Positions 1 through 7,199 of a stretch of DNA of 36,269 nt are shown here, piece by piece. This stretch comes from Chlorobiaceae bacterium. Its GTDB lineage: Bacteria; Bacteroidota; Ignavibacteria; Ignavibacteriales; Ignavibacteriaceae. Position 1 is the stretch's first letter, and each line of letters begins with the position of its first letter. The notes beneath the pieces are model-generated. The model ran no database searches. It was not told the origin of the DNA and saw nothing but the letters and a program-made list of their open reading frames with translations. The position numbers and the translations under genes were made by a program. Location: assembly GCA_013824085.1 (NCBI GenBank), contig PNNF01000022.1, forward strand, positions 1 through 36,269, written 5' to 3'.

Positions 1-293
1 ATGATTGTAGGAATGATGATTGTAGAATGACAATCCAAGTATTTATATTATTGCAATTGTCCCCACCGTCCCAACACAAAAACAATAGAACGCGGATGAC
101 GCGGATTGAAAACGGATGATCGCTGATAGAAAAAAAATTACAACTGTGAATCTGAATGAGCGAAGCGAACGTGGTGTGACTTTGTTTAACTACTTTTGAG
201 TTTGTTCCTCCAAATGTTTTCGCAATTAAAAAGAAACTAACGAGAGCAAATACTCTCTAATTCAATTCCCCAATAACTTGAAATATAATCCCA
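1..293. repeat. Non-coding edge with short imperfect repeats
   Basis: No convincing gene is present here. The 10-mer ATGATTGTAG occurs at 1-10 and again at 16-25. Around 89-128 there is a run of degenerate units of the type CGCGGATGA / CGCGGATTG / ACGGATGAT / CGCTGAT. Local repetition is seen directly. That it belongs to a dispersed family of intergenic repeats in this lineage is an inference. No clear terminator for the minus-strand gene ending at 294 is visible. Confidence 0.5.
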
Positions 294-1751
294 TTAAAAG
301 ATATTTCCATCTCCTAAAATTAAATTAGGGTCAAGTATTTTTTTGATTTCAAACAATTTGTTAATTGTATTTTCGTTATACATCATTTGAAAGTAATTTT
401 TCTTAAGTTTTCCAATTCCATGTTCGGCGGAAACTGTCCCATTTAATCTAACTGCTTCACTACAAATTTGTGCGATAATTTTTTTTGCAACTAGAAATTC
501 GGAATCATCTTTTGGTAAAATATTTAAATGAAGATGAGAATTTCCAAAGTGACCGTAAGCTACATAATTGAGATTATTTTCTTCTACAATTTTTTTTGAA
601 TTAAAATAAAATATCTTAAAATTATTATCTGGAACTGCAGTATCAGTTCCAAGCTTTCTAAAATTATTTTTTGAAATATATTCATTCACTTTATATGAAA
701 TAGCATGACGAAATTCTTTTAGTTTTTTTTTGTCTTTCTCATCAAAACCAATCCAAACTTTTTCATCATTAGCATTAAATTTTTTTATTAGGTCATACCA
801 TTTTTCGATTAGTAAATCAAAATTATTTTCAGTTACTTCTTGTTCAATCCAAACGCCACAAGCCGAAGCGCAATCAACTTCGGGGTAATCTTCCGACAAA
901 AATATTAATGAGTTTTTATCAAAATATTCAATGGCTCGAGCCGAAATATTTCCCGAGTTATTATTCAAGAGAGTTTGCGTACGAACTGCATCAACAAAGC
1001 TTAAACCATCTTCTTCGGAATTAAAGAATGCAACAAAAGAGATAAGTTCAACAGGAAGCGTTAAAATTTTTAGCTTTGCTTTGGTGATGACTCCAAGCGT
1101 TCCTTCGCTACCGATGAATAAATCTATAGCGTCCATATTTGATTTACAAAAATATCCCGCAGCATTTTTCACTTCAGGTGATTTTATCTCGGGTAATTCG
1201 ATTTTTATTTTTTTCCCAGACTTAGTTGATAACTCGAGAGCATTTCCCTTTGCAAAATTTTTTCCTCTTTTCAATTCTAAAATTTCACCGTCGCTCAAAA
1301 TAATTTCAATCTCAAGTACAAAATTTCGAGTTGCTCCATACTTAAAAGATTTTCCACCACTCGCATTAGTTGCAATTACTCCACCTATGAAACAATTTGT
1401 CTCTGTTGGATCCGGAGGAAAAAAATATCCTTTGGTGTTTAATTCATCTTGAAAATTTTTTAGGAGGACTCCTGATTCAACTATCGCATAATTATTTTCA
1501 AAATCAATTTCAATTATTCTATTTAATTTTTCTGTTGAGAGGACGAACCCTTCAGTAGGTATTGATGAGCCTGTCAATCCTGTATGATTTCCGCATACAG
1601 TAATTTTTATTTTTTTATTATTTGCATCTATAACAAGAGGAATTATCTCCTCTATAGATTCAGCGATAAAAACTTTTTCACAATTACCTTTGAAGTTAGA
1701 GGCATCGACTAAATAAATTTGTATCTCATCAAAAGCAGATTTTACAATCAA
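294..1751 (-). CDS. FAD-binding oxidoreductase, GlcD / D-lactate dehydrogenase type
   Basis: This is a 485-residue flavoprotein of the vanillyl-alcohol-oxidase fold, probably oxidising a 2-hydroxy acid such as glycolate or D-lactate. The N-terminal half carries the FAD-binding signature: CGNHTGLTGSS near residue 53, then PPDPTE and GGVIATNASGGKSFKYG around 112-140. The C-terminal half is FAD-oxidase_C, ending with the family motif NGTVSAEHGIGKLK. The length matches GlcD (about 460-500). No C-terminal iron-sulfur domain is present, so electrons must go to a separate acceptor. The start is a TTG whose bases overlap the TGA of the upstream gene as TTGA, with AAGGG about 12 nt before it. This indicates translational coupling. 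The exact substrate cannot be told from sequence. Confidence 0.85.
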   Translation of the reverse strand: MIVKSAFDEIQIYLVDASNFKGNCEKVFIAESIEEIIPLVIDANNKKIKITVCGNHTGLTGSSIPTEGFVLSTEKLNRIIEIDFENNYAIVESGVLLKNFQDELNTKGYFFPPDPTETNCFIGGVIATNASGGKSFKYGATRNFVLEIEIILSDGEILELKRGKNFAKGNALELSTKSGKKIKIELPEIKSPEVKNAAGYFCKSNMDAIDLFIGSEGTLGVITKAKLKILTLPVELISFVAFFNSEEDGLSFVDAVRTQTLLNNNSGNISARAIEYFDKNSLIFLSEDYPEVDCASACGVWIEQEVTENNFDLLIEKWYDLIKKFNANDEKVWIGFDEKDKKKLKEFRHAISYKVNEYISKNNFRKLGTDTAVPDNNFKIFYFNSKKIVEENNLNYVAYGHFGNSHLHLNILPKDDSEFLVAKKIIAQICSEAVRLNGTVSAEHGIGKLKKNYFQMMYNENTINKLFEIKKILDPNLILGDGNIF

Positions 1752-2176
1752 ACTCTTTTTTCCCTTCGAGTCATTCGTTCAATTAAAATTGTAAGTAGTA
1801 GTAGAAAAATCGCCAATATTCCTGCGCCTAAACCACTATATTTATTTCTATTATCAATTTGATTAATCATCTCATTCATCTCAAACTTTGACATACGATC
1901 ATACAAAGCAAGATTCAATAAAAAATTTGAGCGATCAATTTTTAGCGTAAGTGCTTGCACATTTTCATTGCTATTGAGTGTACTTTTATAAAGTGAATCC
2001 GCTTCCATAACCGCAGTATAATAATCAGTTGAAGTTTGTAGATTCATTCTGTTTGAATCATCAAGCAACAGTGAATATGAAATCCCAAGAAAAACTACGG
2101 AACTAATAAAAGCAGCCAATAAAAGCATCCACCTAAAAAATAAGAAGAGATCAACTTCTCCTTTTTTCTTTATCAT
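1748..2176 (-). CDS. Small two-TM membrane protein of unknown function
   Basis: This is a 142-residue protein that I do not recognise. It begins with a charged MIKKKGEVD segment, followed by a hydrophobic helix at about residues 10-38. A polar, probably extracytoplasmic, segment of about 70 residues follows. A second hydrophobic helix at about 112-135 is followed by a basic tail (ERMTRREKRV), which predicts both termini in the cytoplasm. It is the first gene of a two-gene unit and overlaps the GlcD-type gene by 4 nt. It could be a membrane partner of that oxidoreductase, but this rests on position only. The ATG start has no strong ribosome-binding site. Confidence 0.7.
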   Translation of the reverse strand: MIKKKGEVDLFLFFRWMLLLAAFISSVVFLGISYSLLLDDSNRMNLQTSTDYYTAVMEADSLYKSTLNSNENVQALTLKIDRSNFLLNLALYDRMSKFEMNEMINQIDNRNKYSGLGAGILAIFLLLLTILIERMTRREKRV

Positions 2177-2263
2177 ATATTTTCCATTAGAAATAAGTTT
2201 AAAAATATTTTGTTCAATCTAATATTTTGAGATGCAATTTGAAACAATCATTTTTACTAAATT

Positions 2264-2295
2264 TAGATAAGAATTATCTATCTCATTATCGATAA
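2264..2295. promoter_or_regulatory. Fur-box-like operator cluster upstream of aconitase
   Basis: A perfect inverted repeat TAGATAA-GAA-TTATCTA lies at 2264-2280, followed at 2286-2295 by the self-complementary TTATCGATAA. Together they give four GATAA half-sites in 32 bp. The core GATAAGAATTATC at 2266-2278 differs from the classic 6-1-6 Fur pattern (GATAAT-N-ATTATC) at one position. It lies about 70-80 bp before the aconitase start, in the divergent region between the oxidoreductase pair and aconitase. Control of an iron-sulfur enzyme by an iron regulator would make sense, but the regulator is inferred. Confidence 0.4.
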
Positions 2296-2346
2296 ATTTT
2301 CTTAAATTATAATAATTAAAATAGTTTTATAAACTCAACAGAGGTA

Positions 2347-4614
2347 ATGATGACCGCAAATCTTGAAATGATTAAAAAAGTTTATTCGGAAATAAAAAAC
2401 AAAATAGAAATTGCCCGAAAAATAGTTGGAAGACCACTGACTTATACAGAAAAAATTTTGTATGCACATCTCTATAACGAACCTAATACAGAATTGAAGA
2501 GAGGAATTGATTTTGCTGACTTCACTCCTGATAGAGTAGCTATGCAAGATGCAACAGCACAAATGGCGTTACTACAATTTATGTCGGCAGGAAAAAAAAC
2601 AACTGCTGTTCCATCAACAGTTCATTGCGACCATTTAATTCAAGCTCACGTTGGCGCAAAGGATGATCTGTTAAGAGCTAATGAAGAAAATAAAGAAGTG
2701 TTTGATTTTCTCGAAAGCATCTCAAGAAAATATGGAATCGGTTTTTGGAAACCGGGAGCTGGAATTATTCATCAAGTAGTTTTGGAAAATTATGCTTTCC
2801 CCGGAGGCATGATGATTGGCACAGACTCACACACACCCAATGCTGGCGGGCTTGGAATGATTGCTATTGGAGTTGGTGGAGCTGATGCAGTTGACGTAAT
2901 GGCGGGAATGCCTTGGGAATTAAAATGGCCAAAATTAATTGGGATTCACCTTACTGGAAAATTAAGTGGATGGACTTCTGCAAAAGATGTTATCTTAAAA
3001 GTTGCGGGAATTCTTACCGTTAAAGGTGGCACTGGCGCAATTGTTCAATACTTTGGTGAAGGTGCTCAATCAATCTCATGCACAGGCAAGGGCACTATTT
3101 GCAATATGGGCGCTGAGATTGGTGCGACTACATCTGTCTTTCCTTTTGATGAGAGTATGATAAAATACTTAAATGCAACAAAGCGAGAAGACCTTGCAGA
3201 ACTTGCTAATTCAATGAAAGATGTTTTGACAGATGATCCTGAAATTTATTTAGAACCTAAAAAATATTTTGATCAAGTGATTGAAATTAATCTCTCAGAG
3301 TTAGAACCGTTAGTCAACGGTCCATTCACACCAGATAAAGCATGGCCAATTTCTAAAATGAAAGAAGCTGTTAAGAGTGAAAATTATCCCGATAAAATTT
3401 CTGTTGCATTAATTGGAAGCTGCACTAACTCAAGCTATGAAGATATTGATAGAGCTGCATCAATTGCAAAGCAAGCAATCAACAAGGGATTAAAATCAAA
3501 AGCACAATTCACAATTACTCCCGGTAGCGAGCAAGTGCGTGCAACAATTGAAAGAGATGGACAATTAAAAACATTGGAAAATATTGGTGGAGTAATTCTT
3601 GCAAATGCTTGCGGTCCTTGTATTGGAATGTGGAAGAGAGTTGATATTAAAACAGGCGAACGAAATACAATTGTAACTTCATTCAACAGAAATTTTGCAA
3701 AACGAAATGATGGAAACGCTGAGACTTTTGCTTTTGTTGCTTCACCAGAAATTACTACTGCACTTGCAATTGCAGGAAGTCTTTCATTCAATCCATTGAC
3801 AGATTTTTTAGTTAATGAAAATGGAGAAAAAATAAAACTTGATCCGCCAGTTGGAGATGAACTTCCCGCAAAAGGTTTTGATGCAGGAGAGCTTGGATTT
3901 ATTGCGCCAATAGAAAATGGATTTTTATACGAAGTAAAAGTTGATTCAAAAAGTGATCGGCTTCAATTGCTTGAACCATTTGCAGCTTGGGATGGAAATG
4001 ATTTAGTTGACATGCCTGTGCTGCTAAAAGCTAAAGGAAAATGTACAACAGATCATATCTCTGCTGCTGGTCCTTGGTTAAAGTATCGTGGACATTTGGA
4101 TAATATTTCAAACAATATGTTAATTGGAGCAACAAACGCTTTTACCAATGAAACGGGAAGAACAAAAAATATCTTTACGAATGAATCTAAATCCGTTCCA
4201 GAAGTCGCACGTGATTATAAGAAACACCATCATCAATGGATTGTTGTTGGTGATGAAAATTATGGCGAAGGTTCATCTCGAGAGCACGCAGCATTAGAGC
4301 CAAGATTCTTAAATGGTAAAGCTATTATTGTAAAAAGTTTCGCAAGAATTCACGAGACAAATTTAAAGAAACAAGGAATGCTTCCGCTTACTTTTGCTAA
4401 TCCAAGTGACTATGATAAAATTAGAGAAGATGACAAGGTGAGTATTGTGGGCTTAAAAGAGTTTCAAGTTGGAAAACCTTTTAAGATGATATTAAATCAT
4501 AGCGACGGAAGTAAAGAGGAAATTTTATTGAATCATACTTTTAATGATAGACAGTTTGACTGGTTCAAGGCAGGAAGTGCACTAAACTTAATTGCCAAGA
4601 GTTCTAAGATTTAA
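2347..4614 (+). CDS. acn: Aconitate hydratase, mitochondrial (Aco2) type
   Basis: Aconitase converts citrate to isocitrate in the TCA cycle using a [4Fe-4S] cluster. The protein has 755 residues, the size of the mitochondrial-type enzyme rather than the ~890-residue AcnA or AcnB. The cluster ligands are Cys359 (in GSCTNSS), Cys422 and Cys425 (in ANACGPCIG). These are within one residue of the pig mitochondrial positions 358, 421 and 424. Other family motifs are [14 protein letters not shown] near 158, and in the swivelling C-terminal domain [15 protein letters not shown] and [14 protein letters not shown]. The start is one of two tandem ATGs (2347, 2350). GAGG at 2341-2344 sits slightly better for the second. 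The gene stands alone, with a terminator downstream and the Fur-like palindromes upstream. Confidence 0.97.
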   Translation: MMTANLEMIKKVYSEIKNKIEIARKIVGRPLTYTEKILYAHLYNEPNTELKRGIDFADFTPDRVAMQDATAQMALLQFMSAGKKTTAVPSTVHCDHLIQAHVGAKDDLLRANEENKEVFDFLESISRKYGIGFWKPGAGIIHQVVLENYAFPGGMMIGTDSHTPNAGGLGMIAIGVGGADAVDVMAGMPWELKWPKLIGIHLTGKLSGWTSAKDVILKVAGILTVKGGTGAIVQYFGEGAQSISCTGKGTICNMGAEIGATTSVFPFDESMIKYLNATKREDLAELANSMKDVLTDDPEIYLEPKKYFDQVIEINLSELEPLVNGPFTPDKAWPISKMKEAVKSENYPDKISVALIGSCTNSSYEDIDRAASIAKQAINKGLKSKAQFTITPGSEQVRATIERDGQLKTLENIGGVILANACGPCIGMWKRVDIKTGERNTIVTSFNRNFAKRNDGNAETFAFVASPEITTALAIAGSLSFNPLTDFLVNENGEKIKLDPPVGDELPAKGFDAGELGFIAPIENGFLYEVKVDSKSDRLQLLEPFAAWDGNDLVDMPVLLKAKGKCTTDHISAAGPWLKYRGHLDNISNNMLIGATNAFTNETGRTKNIFTNESKSVPEVARDYKKHHHQWIVVGDENYGEGSSREHAALEPRFLNGKAIIVKSFARIHETNLKKQGMLPLTFANPSDYDKIREDDKVSIVGLKEFQVGKPFKMILNHSDGSKEEILLNHTFNDRQFDWFKAGSALNLIAKSSKI

Positions 4615-4663
4615 ACCATTCTCAATTTCATAGAGCGCTGTTCTTGATTTTGTAATTACTGTT

Positions 4664-4697
4664 AAGGACTTCAAATTATTTGGAGTCCTTTTTTTTT
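4664..4697 (+). terminator. Rho-independent terminator after aconitase
   Basis: AAGGACT at 4664-4670 pairs with AGTCCTT at 4684-4690. The stem continues inward through T·G, C-G and three A-T pairs to a 3-nt loop. An uninterrupted run of T reaches 4697. It lies 50 bp after the aconitase stop codon. This is the clearest terminator in the window together with the one at 23517. Confidence 0.85.
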
Positions 4698-4704
4698 GAG
4701 ATGC

Positions 4705-4761
4705 TAAAATATTTTTTTGTTTCAGCTGGGGTGAACTGACACATTCGCCCCAAATATTTTA
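4705..4761. other. Nested inverted repeat (possible structured RNA or mobile remnant)
   Basis: The outer arms TAAAATATTT (4705-4714) and AAATATTTTA (4752-4761) are perfectly complementary. Inside lies a GC-rich stem of GGGGTGAA (4728-4735) with TTCGCCCC (4744-4751), eight pairs including one G·U, around an 8-nt loop. A 13-nt stretch bulges between outer and inner stems on the left side only. No T-run follows on either strand, so it is not a standard terminator. The inner stem is unusually GC-rich for this region. Confidence 0.4.
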
Positions 4762-4870
4762 CTAAAACAGAAACGCATCTTTTTATAGACGACCGCCTAA
4801 GAAAATAAATCTTTATTTCCTGCCACTTTATTCGATTATTAATTAAGCAAAAAATATATTTTAAAATAAC

Positions 4871-4899
4871 TTGACAAGTGAACAAACGAGCACTATATT
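4871..4899 (+). promoter_or_regulatory. lexA promoter, sigma-70-like
   Basis: TTGACA at 4871-4876 and TATATT at 4894-4899 are separated by exactly 17 bp. This is a near-consensus housekeeping promoter. It predicts a transcription start near 4906 and a very short leader of about 16-18 nt before the lexA ATG at 4923, with no recognisable Shine-Dalgarno sequence. Confidence 0.65.
4877..4894. promoter_or_regulatory. LexA operator 1 (in promoter spacer)
   Basis: The 18-mer AGTGAACAAACGAGCACT fills the spacer between -35 and -10. It matches operator 2 at 16 of 18 positions. The partial dyad AGTG-N2-C-N4-G-N2-CACT is shared by both copies. The GAAC-N4-GAGC core resembles the Gram-positive-type SOS box GAAC-N4-GTTC. 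Assignment to LexA is inferred from position on the lexA promoter. Confidence 0.65.
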
Positions 4900-4902
4900 T
4901 GT

Positions 4903-4920
4903 AGTGAACAATTGAGCACT
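4903..4920. promoter_or_regulatory. LexA operator 2 (over transcription start)
   Basis: The 18-mer AGTGAACAATTGAGCACT begins 26 bp after operator 1 and ends 2 bp before the lexA start codon. It is the more symmetric copy: AGTG-N2-CAATTG-N2-CACT is a perfect dyad. A repressor here would cover the transcription start and the whole leader. Confidence 0.65.
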
Positions 4921-4922
4921 AA

Positions 4923-5579
4923 ATGAAAAAAGAATTAACAGATCGACAAAAAGAAGTTTTAGACTTTATACTTCAATTCAGAAATGAAATTGGGTATCCA
5001 CCAACTCTAAGAGAAATTGGAAAACGATTCAACATCTCTTCAACTTTTGGAGTTAAGCGTCATCTTGAAGCTTTGGTGAAAAAAGGTTTTATCAATATTG
5101 AAGGCAATGCGAGCAGAGGAATTTCGTTCAACAATAATGATGAAAATGACTATGTGAAGTTTGACGACAAGATAATTTCTAATGATGATGTGTTTTCGCA
5201 AATACCAATTTTGGGTAGAGTCGCTGCAGGAACTCCGATACTTGCATCAGAAAATATTGAAGGAAGTATTGTTGTCGATAGAAATTTTGTGAAGAAAGCA
5301 GAAAACTGTTTCGCACTAAAAGTAAAAGGCGATAGTATGATTAATGCTGGAATTTTTGAAGGCGATTTTGTTATCGTTAATCAAACCATTGCAGTAAATA
5401 ATAACGAGATAATTGTTGCTTTGATTGACAATGAAGCAACTGTAAAAAGATTTAGAAAAGAAAAATCAAAATCTAAACTGTTACCTGAGAATGATAATTA
5501 TTCTCCAATTGATGTAACAAATAATCAAAATTTCCAAATAGTTGGAAAAGTAATTGGTGTTGTTCGTTGGTTTAATTAA
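4923..5579 (+). CDS. lexA: SOS repressor LexA
   Basis: LexA represses DNA-damage genes and cleaves itself when stimulated by RecA filaments. The 218-residue protein has the N-terminal winged helix (LTDRQKEVLDFI to about residue 65), with recognition-helix region ISSTFGVKRHLEAL. A 40-residue linker follows, then the S24 peptidase domain. The scissile bond is Ala102-Gly103 in RVAAGTP. The catalytic dyad is Ser138 (KGDSM) and Lys175 (ATVKRF), 37 residues apart as in E. coli (119/156). The linker is longer than in E. coli LexA (202 aa). The twin operators on its promoter imply autoregulation. The next gene starts 12 nt downstream with its own AGGAG, so the three genes 4923-6267 probably form one transcript. 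Confidence 0.97.
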   Translation: MKKELTDRQKEVLDFILQFRNEIGYPPTLREIGKRFNISSTFGVKRHLEALVKKGFINIEGNASRGISFNNNDENDYVKFDDKIISNDDVFSQIPILGRVAAGTPILASENIEGSIVVDRNFVKKAENCFALKVKGDSMINAGIFEGDFVIVNQTIAVNNNEIIVALIDNEATVKRFRKEKSKSKLLPENDNYSPIDVTNNQNFQIVGKVIGVVRWFN

Positions 5580-5591
5580 AAGGAGTAAGAA

Positions 5592-5840
5592 ATGAAATCA
5601 AAAATATTTTCAGAAGCAATCAACAATAGAAACAGATTAAGAATTTGTTATCAAACTACTGAGTTTATTATTGATCCATACTTTTTTTCAGTTGACAAGA
5701 ATGGGAAGAAAGTACTTTATGGAAAAGCTTCAAATTCTTCTGAGGTCAAAAAATTTGAATACAAAAAAATTGCAAATATAAAAATTCTTCATCAATCCAA
5801 ATTTTGCCCAATCATTCCAATCATACCTTTAGCAAACTAA
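5592..5840 (+). CDS. Small WYL-like domain protein
   Basis: This is an 82-residue protein with no signal or TM segment. Its layout follows a stand-alone WYL-type SH3-barrel domain. It has a leading helix (FSEAINNRNRLRICY), an IIDPYFF strand where WYL proteins have R-x-I-x-P-Y/H, a KVLYGK strand, FEYKKIANIKIL where the family has F-x-L-x-R-I, and a closing KFCP. The similarity is read by eye and is moderate. WYL domains usually sense nucleic-acid ligands in bacterial regulators. AGGAG at 5581-5585 gives a good ribosome-binding site, the best in this operon. It sits 12 nt after lexA and 4 nt before the next gene, which suggests a role in the DNA-damage response. Confidence 0.65.
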   Translation: MKSKIFSEAINNRNRLRICYQTTEFIIDPYFFSVDKNGKKVLYGKASNSSEVKKFEYKKIANIKILHQSKFCPIIPIIPLAN

Positions 5841-5844
5841 TGAG

Positions 5845-6267
5845 ATGAATACTAAAAGAAATTATATCGACCTTTTAGTAAGACAGCTTTGGAGTGAAGG
5901 ACTTACTGTTGTCAGTAGAAAGTTTGGCTCTTATTTATCAGAGCCTGCACCTATTGGTAATTATGAAGTTGATTTGATTGCAAGATATAAAAAAGATTAT
6001 GTGATTGGTTTAATAGTTTCTAAAGAAGAATTAAGTAATTCTCATTTCATGGAAAAAATAAGATTTCTCTCTTCGCGCAAAACAAAATATACAAATAGAG
6101 AAGTTGCTCTCTATCTTGGCGTTTCTCCTGAAGCATATCGTCTTGTCAGAGAATTAGTAAACACGCTTGATGAAGAAAAAAAACAAAAAATAAAAATTTT
6201 TTCACTTTTTGAGAAACCAGATTTTACTATATTTGACTCGGTTACAGCCGATGTCAGAATTGCCTAA
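5845..6267 (+). CDS. PD-(D/E)XK-nuclease-like protein, degenerate
   Basis: This is a 140-residue cytosolic protein that I cannot assign to a named family. Residues 1-65 look like a small restriction-endonuclease-like fold. A leading helix with Glu18 precedes a hairpin GNYEVDLIA with Asp43, and a strand GLIVSK with Lys60 follows. A true PD-(D/E)XK site would read E-x-K at the last motif. Here the first position is Val58, so cleavage activity is doubtful unless Glu41 or Glu61 substitutes. The C-terminal half is charged and helical (SPEAYRLVRELVNTLDEEKKQK). It starts 4 nt after the WYL-like gene and is the last gene of the presumed lexA operon. Confidence 0.6.
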   Translation: MNTKRNYIDLLVRQLWSEGLTVVSRKFGSYLSEPAPIGNYEVDLIARYKKDYVIGLIVSKEELSNSHFMEKIRFLSSRKTKYTNREVALYLGVSPEAYRLVRELVNTLDEEKKQKIKIFSLFEKPDFTIFDSVTADVRIA

Positions 6268-6340
6268 TTTAAATAGCTTCCTTTTTCCACTTTCTTAAAA
6301 GCAAATTTCTGATTACTTTTAACAGCTAAAATCTAAAAAA

Positions 6341-6373
6341 AATGGTTTTTAAGTTTTATTGCTAAAAACCGTT
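6341..6373 (+). terminator. AT-rich hairpin between lexA operon and uppS (possible weak terminator)
   Basis: GGTTTTTA at 6344-6351 pairs perfectly with TAAAAACC at 6363-6370. The stem extends through T·G and two A-T pairs, giving 11 pairs around an 11-nt loop. The run that follows (GTTTGCTAATATT) is only partly T-rich. It ends about 33 bp before the uppS start. It may close the lexA operon or act as a leader structure for uppS. Confidence 0.35.
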
Positions 6374-6405
6374 TGCTAATATTATTATTTAAAAAATAAA
6401 ATGTA

Positions 6406-7185
6406 GTGAAATTGTCTAAAGGAAAAGTTGATCTCGATTTAATTGTTCAAAAAAAATTAATGCAAAATGGTGAAATCCCTTCGCATATTGCAGTGATAAT
6501 GGATGGTAATGGGAGATGGGCTAAGAGCAAAGGATTCCCAAGAATTGCAGGACATAAATCTGGAATTGAATCTGTGCGAGACACAGTAAAGTCCTGCGCG
6601 CAACTTGGAGTAAAATATTTAACGCTATATACTTTTTCTACCGAAAATTGGAAAAGACCAAAAGAGGAAGTTTCTACGTTGATGAAACTGCTTGTAAAAT
6701 CATTAAGCAGCGAGCTCGACGAACTTTTACAGAATGATATCAGATTAGTTGCAATTGGTGACTTGTCAAAATTACCCGACGAAGTAATGAAAAAATTAAA
6801 TGAAGCAATTCTTAGAACAGAAAAAAATAATAGAATGACTCTTATTCTGGCTTTAAGTTATGGCTCGCGTTGGGAAATTCTTGAAGCAGTAAAAAAAATC
6901 TCAAGCGATGTCCAGCAGAATAAATTAGCAATTGATGAGATTGATGTTAAATGTTTTTCTAATTACTTAACCACTATTAATATTCCTGACCCAGATTTAC
7001 TGATTAGAACAAGTGGCGAATTTAGGGTTAGTAATTTTCTTCTCTGGCAGATAGCTTATGCAGAGATTTTTATTTCAAAAACACTTTGGCCCGACTTTAG
7101 AAGGAAGGATCTTTATGAAGCTATTGAAGACTTCCAAAAACGTGAAAGAAGATTCGGCAAAGTAAGTGAACAAATATCCAAATAA
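6406..7185 (+). CDS. uppS: Undecaprenyl diphosphate synthase (isoprenyl transferase)
   Basis: This cis-prenyltransferase extends farnesyl diphosphate with isopentenyl diphosphate to make the C55 lipid carrier for peptidoglycan and LPS. At 259 residues it has the usual family size. Diagnostic motifs are HIAVIMDGNGRWAK with the catalytic Asp33, YTFSTENWKRP, and near the C-terminus DLLIRTSGEFRVSNFLLWQ followed by Y-A-E-I-F. The start is GTG at 6406, because the nearby ATG at 6401 runs straight into a stop. An internal ATG at 6460, just before the conserved PSHIAVIMDG, is the alternative. It is the first gene of an envelope operon and bamA follows after 14 nt. Confidence 0.95.
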   Translation: MKLSKGKVDLDLIVQKKLMQNGEIPSHIAVIMDGNGRWAKSKGFPRIAGHKSGIESVRDTVKSCAQLGVKYLTLYTFSTENWKRPKEEVSTLMKLLVKSLSSELDELLQNDIRLVAIGDLSKLPDEVMKKLNEAILRTEKNNRMTLILALSYGSRWEILEAVKKISSDVQQNKLAIDEIDVKCFSNYLTTINIPDPDLLIRTSGEFRVSNFLLWQIAYAEIFISKTLWPDFRRKDLYEAIEDFQKRERRFGKVSEQISK

Positions 7186-7199
7186 GTTGAAGGTTTTTA

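Noticed and set aside
931-1452. 173-codon plus-strand reading frame
   Set aside because: It is the shadow of the GlcD-type gene, which has clear family motifs on the other strand.
4676-4885. 69-codon minus-strand reading frame between aconitase and lexA
   Set aside because: It crosses the aconitase terminator, the nested hairpin and the lexA promoter, and resembles no known protein.
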